Shown piece by piece: positions 6,042-8,967 of a stretch of 8,967 nt of DNA. Both the position numbers and the translations under genes were made by a program. Origin of the DNA: an uncultured Spirochaetota bacterium (lineage in GTDB: Bacteria; Spirochaetota; UBA4802; UBA5368); assembly GCA_937864375.1 (NCBI GenBank), contig CALMJO010000166.1, positions 1-8,967 of the forward strand, read 5' to 3'. The first letter of the stretch is position 1; each line of letters begins with the position of its first letter. Below the pieces are notes generated by a model, which saw nothing but the letters and a program-made list of their open reading frames with translations, ran no database searches and had not been told where the DNA came from.

Positions 6042-6047
6042 TATAAT
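6042..6047 (+). promoter_or_regulatory. Candidate -10 box for the HATPase gene
   Basis: A perfect TATAAT lies 11 bp before the ATG at 6059. No good -35 stands 16-18 bp upstream (TTCCGC at 6018-6023 is the best 18-bp match). A perfect TTGACA lies further up, at 5982-5987, with only GAAAAT (6004-6009) at 16 bp. Use of this -10 box would give a leader of only about 5 nt. Confidence 0.35.
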
Positions 6048-6058
6048 AGAAGATAGTA

Positions 6059-6712
6059 ATGGATCCCAAGGGACGCAACATAAACCCGGAAATCCTGAGC
6101 GCCGCAAAAAAGGGGAGCGAGATCGTCTTCATCTCCTACGCGACGCTTTCCAGCACCGAGGAAAAGATCAAGTTCGCGCTCCTGAAGCTCCTGGAGCAGT
6201 TCGGGAAGGAGGACTGGCTCACCCCCGTCTTTTCCTGCATCAAGGAGCTCATGGCCAACGCCACGAAGGCCAACGCGAAGCAGATCCTCGTCGAGGAGGG
6301 CGTCATCTCCGACACCGACGACGTGATCGACGTGGTGAAGAAGATCCGCACCATCCTGAACGAGGAGGCCCTGCTGGAATACGGCGTCAAGGCCAAGAAG
6401 GCGCGCCTCACCACCAGGACCTACCTGAAGCTCCACGGGGACAGGCTCATCGTCGAGGTCATCAACAACCTCCCCCTGCAGAAGAAGGAGCTCATGCGCA
6501 TCCACGACCGCATAGAGAAGTCGTCAAGGTACGACAGCATCGCCGAGTTCTACCTGGAGAACCCCGACCCCGCCGCCGAGGGCATGGGGCTGGGGCTTTC
6601 GATGGTGGTGGTGCTTCTTAAAAGCATCAACATCAACTACAAGAACTTCAGCGTCGTCACCGAGCGCGCGCGGACCCGCGCCCGCATCGTCTTCCCCCTC
6701 GTCACGAACTAG
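6059..6712 (+). CDS. Stand-alone histidine-kinase-like ATPase (GHKL/HATPase) domain protein
   Basis: The 217-residue protein has the Bergerat-fold layout but no sensor, membrane helix or phospho-accepting His domain. Residues 60-75 (CIKELMANATKANAKQ) are a clear N-box with Glu63 and Asn67. Residues 174-183 (EGMGLGLSMV) form the glycine-rich G2 box, and the end (209-214, RIVFPL) matches the last strand of HATPase domains. The G1 box, normally DxGxG, appears as VINNLPL (134-140), so the adenine-contacting Asp and the glycines are missing. The N-terminal 55 residues have charged helical character. It could be an anti-sigma-type kinase, a degenerate ATP-binding regulator or a partner for a separate His-phosphotransfer protein; none can be chosen from the sequence. 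No Shine-Dalgarno is evident. It converges on the TetR gene, sharing the CTAG at 6709-6712. Confidence 0.85.
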   Translation: MDPKGRNINPEILSAAKKGSEIVFISYATLSSTEEKIKFALLKLLEQFGKEDWLTPVFSCIKELMANATKANAKQILVEEGVISDTDDVIDVVKKIRTILNEEALLEYGVKAKKARLTTRTYLKLHGDRLIVEVINNLPLQKKELMRIHDRIEKSSRYDSIAEFYLENPDPAAEGMGLGLSMVVVLLKSININYKNFSVVTERARTRARIVFPLVTN

Positions 6713-7323
6713 GCGGACGTCCCCCGCTTCTTTAAATACGCCATAACCATGGACATGCTCATCTTGGTGACGTGGTCGATGTTGTACAGCTCCCGGTGGA
6801 AGGTCCACTGGATCGCGGCGTTCATGATCATCCCCACCACCGCGTAGGCCACGTTCTGCGAATCCACGGGCTGGAACTCCCCGTCCCTGATGCCCGAATC
6901 GATGGTGGTGCGCACCTCGTCGCAGATGATCCTGTATATCTTCGCGTGGATGTTCTGCACGCGCGGGTTCACGGGAATCTGCGCCCAGAAATCAACGAGC
7001 ACGGTGTAGAGCGCGGGCTGGCCCTTCGCCGTGACGATGAAGGCGATGAGGATGGCCTTGAGCTTCTTCTCCGCGGAGCGGTACTTCTGCGAGCGCTTCT
7101 TGATCGTTTCCTCGATCACGCGGTACATCTGCTCGAGCAGGTACACGAGTATGTCTTCCTTGGTCTTGAAGTAGTGCAGCACGCCGCCCTTGGAGAGCCC
7201 CGCCTTGTTCGCGATGTCCTCGATGGTGAAGCTGTTGTAGCCCTTTTGCGCAATCACGTCGTAGGCGGCCTGGAGGATCTGGAGCCTGCGCTTTTCTTCT
7301 TTTTCCGCGTTTCTCGTTGTCAT
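6709..7323 (-). CDS. TetR/AcrR-family transcriptional regulator
   Basis: The 204-residue protein is a probable dimeric, ligand-responsive DNA-binding repressor. The N-terminal domain is typical: residues 11-30 form the first helix, and the helix-turn-helix covers about 34-58, with the recognition sequence GLSKGGVLHYFKTKEDIL (42-59). The rest (about 65-204) is all helical, with Trp and Phe residues such as DFWAQIP (111-117) that could line a ligand pocket. The GGVLHYF variant is common in the BetI-like branch, but I would not assign a ligand. The ATG at 7323 is upstream of the first helix; the Shine-Dalgarno is weak (TGGA). An 8-bp palindrome, ATTTAAAT (7342-7349), lies just upstream and could be an autoregulatory site. 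The gene is not divergent from an obvious target, so its regulon is unknown. Confidence 0.94.
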   Translation of the reverse strand: MTTRNAEKEEKRRLQILQAAYDVIAQKGYNSFTIEDIANKAGLSKGGVLHYFKTKEDILVYLLEQMYRVIEETIKKRSQKYRSAEKKLKAILIAFIVTAKGQPALYTVLVDFWAQIPVNPRVQNIHAKIYRIICDEVRTTIDSGIRDGEFQPVDSQNVAYAVVGMIMNAAIQWTFHRELYNIDHVTKMSMSMVMAYLKKRGTSA

Positions 7324-7408
7324 GGCATTCCACGTTTCTTGATTTAAATTCCCTGCTTAACCCTTGCTGCCGTGCGCTCAACTGCCCGGGCGCCTTTCAA
7401 GGGGGATA

Positions 7409-7509
7409 GGGGGATGGGCTGAGATTGAAGAGATAAAGACATAGATAATAAATCTCTTTTCAAAATCAATGTCTTTATCTCATCCATCTCCTCAATCCCC
7501 CCATCTCCC
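7409..7509. repeat. Long imperfect hairpin repeat, copy 2
   Basis: A perfect 12-bp inverted repeat, AGATAAAGACAT (7431-7442) with ATGTCTTTATCT (7469-7480), encloses a 26-nt AT-rich loop. Outward, 7421-7430 pairs with 7481-7490 at eight of ten positions. After a 2-versus-9-nt internal loop, GGGGGATGGG (7409-7418) pairs with CCCATCTCCC (7500-7509) with one G-T pair. One strand is nearly all purine in the left arm. It is related to 5811-5940. It lies just after the radical SAM gene's stop and upstream of the TetR promoter region, so it could end transcription from the right, but it has no T tract. Confidence 0.75.
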
Positions 7510-7538
7510 TTTCCGTGCCGTCGGTCTTTCTTTCGTCA

Positions 7539-8486
7539 TCAGCGCTGCGGGGTCTTGACGAAATACTCCTCGCCGCCCATGATCCTGGTCTCCACCGCGC
7601 CCTCGCCCAGGAGCGCGTCGAGCGCGCGGCTCAGCGCGTCGGGCGAAACGCTCAGGGTCCGTTCAAGGTCGTCCCTGGTGGAGGGGCGCCGCTCGAGCGT
7701 CGCCAGGAGCGCGCGCTCCAGGTCCGCGCGGGCCTCCCCGCCGCCCGCCTGCACGTCCCGGAGCGCCCTGCGCGCTATGACCTCCACGTTGAAACCCGTG
7801 AAAAGCTCCCGGGCCCGTTCGAGGTCCGCGCGCCCGGCCGGCTGCACCCAGTGTTCGGTCCCGGGCCTGTCCAGCGCGTTCAGCTGTATCTTCGCGGGAC
7901 GGATCCGTTCGCACGCATCCCGGATGCGTCCCAGCTCGTCGGCTCCGTCGTTGATCCCGGGAACGATGAACACCTCCATGATGAGCTCACCCCGGTACTC
8001 GCGCGCAAGGCTCACCAGCCCATCGACCACGATCGCGGCGGTGATGCCCTGCGCCGGCCTGTTGATCCGCGCGAAGGCCTCCTCCCCCGCCGCGTCGAGC
8101 GAGGGGACGATGGTGTCCGCCCCGAGCACGGCGCGCCGCACGTCCTCGCGCCAGAAGAGCGTGCCGTTGGTCAGGAGCGCCGTCCGGTAGCCGGGGTGCG
8201 CGCTCCTGATGTGATCGATGATCCTCCCGATCCCGCTGTGGAGCGTAGGCTCACCCGAGCCCGAAAAGGTGATCACGTCCAGGCGCGGCCGCGGGGCGAG
8301 ATAGGCGTCCAGCTCCGCGATCACGCCGTCGGTGGGCACGTGCTCCTCCACCCGGGCCGTGAGCGCGGTCGTGCAGCCGCACTCGCAGTACACGCAGTTC
8401 AGGGAACAGGTCTTGAACGGTACCAGGTCCACTCCCAGGGAGAGCCCGAGGCGCCTCGAATTAACGGGTCCAAAGAGATACTTCAT
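7539..8486 (-). CDS. Radical SAM protein, COG0731-like, with C-terminal winged-helix-like domain
   Basis: The 315-residue protein should bind a 4Fe-4S cluster and S-adenosylmethionine to make a 5'-deoxyadenosyl radical. Cys27, Cys31 and Cys34 (CSLNCVYC) are the cluster ligands, and Cys36 and Cys38 follow at once. FSGSGEPTL (74-82) is the GGE-type SAM-binding motif. LLTNGTL (104-110), SLDAAGEEAFARINRP (129-144) and FIVPGIND (173-180) continue the TIM-barrel core. The start MKYLFGPVNSRRLGLSLGVD fits bacterial relatives of COG0731, the group named for wyosine tRNA-modification enzymes, but bacteria generally lack that pathway and the substrate is open. Residues 255-315 look like a small winged-helix domain (ERRPSTRDDLERTLSV). 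The start lies 3 bp after the preceding gene's stop, with only GTGG ahead, so translation is probably coupled. Confidence 0.92.
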   Translation of the reverse strand: MKYLFGPVNSRRLGLSLGVDLVPFKTCSLNCVYCECGCTTALTARVEEHVPTDGVIAELDAYLAPRPRLDVITFSGSGEPTLHSGIGRIIDHIRSAHPGYRTALLTNGTLFWREDVRRAVLGADTIVPSLDAAGEEAFARINRPAQGITAAIVVDGLVSLAREYRGELIMEVFIVPGINDGADELGRIRDACERIRPAKIQLNALDRPGTEHWVQPAGRADLERARELFTGFNVEVIARRALRDVQAGGGEARADLERALLATLERRPSTRDDLERTLSVSPDALSRALDALLGEGAVETRIMGGEEYFVKTPQR

Positions 8487-8489
8487 CCA

Positions 8490-8967
8490 CTACTGCGCTC
8501 CCGCGGCCATCGACAGGTCGAGCCGGAGGGAAACGAAGGCGCCGTTCATCCTTCCGGTCATGGACAGGCCCTGCAGCTTTCCTAAAATTCCGGCGGCCCG
8601 CGGTCCCGCGCCCATGCTCCCCATGAGGAGCATCGCGCGCAGCCAGCTCTCGCTCCTGAGGTTCAGGTATCCCGCGAGGAAGATCGATGCGTCGAGCTTC
8701 CCGAACGTGCCCGCCGGGGCCGTGGCGAGGAAGCCTTCTCCCCCGGAGAGGGACGCCTCGAGCATCGCCTGGTCGTTGGAAAAGTACAGGTTTTTCCCGG
8801 TGCACAGGACGACCAGGCGCCCGTCCTTTTCGTCCTTGAACCAGAAGCCCTCCCCGTTGCCCATAGACAGGTCCCCGTACATCCCGGCGTCGCGCTTCTT
8901 GTGGACCTGCGCGCGGAGCTTCTTGAGGAGCGATGACGCGCCCTGCGCGTCGTGCATGGGCAGGAGC
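8490..8967 (-). CDS. C-terminal part of an unrecognised protein, N-terminus beyond the window edge
   Basis: The minus-strand frame is open from the right edge to the stop at 8490 (about 159 residues). The first internal ATG is at 8957, but the frame continues upstream of it (Leu-Leu-Pro before Met), so the true start is probably outside. The visible part has a beta-rich look: GFWFKDEKDGRLVVLCTG, then NLYFSNDQAMLEASLSGG, then a small-residue stretch, ending in FVSLRLDLSM. The order of a value read-out, a 'selected item' loop and a final strand faintly recalls DUF3352-type proteins, a weak resemblance only. No signal peptide or membrane helix can be judged. It is cotranscribed with the radical SAM gene (3-bp gap), but the two need not share a function. 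Confidence 0.72.
   Translation of the reverse strand, partial: LLPMHDAQGASSLLKKLRAQVHKKRDAGMYGDLSMGNGEGFWFKDEKDGRLVVLCTGKNLYFSNDQAMLEASLSGGEGFLATAPAGTFGKLDASIFLAGYLNLRSESWLRAMLLMGSMGAGPRAAGILGKLQGLSMTGRMNGAFVSLRLDLSMAAGAQ

Larger units (their letters stand above)
5405..6058. other. Large intergenic island with stacked inverted repeats, no convincing gene
   Basis: This 654-bp gap lies between the divergent fliG and the HATPase gene. The left part (to about 5680) is GC-rich with short palindromes. The right part (about 5680-6050) is clearly more AT-rich than the surrounding genes. Several open frames of 67-138 residues cross it on both strands, but they show no domain, signal peptide or Shine-Dalgarno and are rich in Pro, Arg or Ser as expected for chance frames. 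I read it as promoters plus remnants of dispersed repeats. Confidence 0.7.

Noticed and set aside
5777..6046. 89-codon plus-strand frame in the island
   Set aside because: It translates the pyrimidine-rich arm of the repeat into a Ser/Pro/Leu-rich run and lacks a Shine-Dalgarno.
7515..8585. 356-codon open frame on the plus strand opposite the radical SAM gene
   Set aside because: Its composition is Arg/Pro/Gly/His-rich, as expected from antisense GC-rich codons; the minus strand has clear radical SAM motifs.

Overview
The window looks like ordinary, gene-dense chromosomal DNA from a GC-rich, flagellated, chemotactic, Gram-negative-type bacterium. It encodes a FliG rotor protein, a transmembrane methyl-accepting chemotaxis protein, a periplasmic lytic transglycosylase and a lipoprotein with a relaxed lipobox. 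A stand-alone fliG, a lone GHKL-type ATPase and the loose lipobox together make an uncultured spirochaete my best guess. This is inference from protein character; no rRNA or other marker gene is present.

Layout, left to right. (1) 1-526, minus: transglutaminase-like protein running off the left edge. It is divergent from an MCP (605-2179, plus) across a 78-bp gap that holds two overlapping promoters and a 10-bp palindrome. (2) A flavin-reductase-like FMN protein (2176-2742, minus) converges on the MCP with overlapping stop codons. (3) After a 206-bp divergent gap containing a G9 tract come a secreted lytic transglycosylase (2949-3563) and a lipoprotein with SH3-like segments (3647-4378), both plus. 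(4) fliG (4388-5404, minus) converges on the lipoprotein with a 9-bp gap. (5) A 654-bp intergenic island (5405-6058) is packed with inverted repeats and partly AT-rich. (6) A small HATPase-domain protein (6059-6712, plus) converges on a TetR-family regulator (6709-7323, minus), again with overlapping stops. (7) A 215-bp gap holds a long imperfect hairpin related to one in the island. (8) A COG0731-like radical SAM protein (7539-8486, minus) lies 3 bp behind an unrecognised gene (8490 to the right edge, minus).

Most neighbours are functionally unrelated single genes with their own promoters. Only the last two genes look like an operon. The MCP and FliG both belong to motility (signal input and rotor output) but are not in one operon. 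I do not see a defence system, CRISPR array, transposase, tRNA or rRNA.

The most interesting non-coding signals are: the composite repeat island at about 5490-5990 and its relative at 7409-7509; the repeated use of a single CTAG as the shared end of two convergent gene pairs; and the interlocked divergent promoters at 545-578. I found no clear new multi-gene system.
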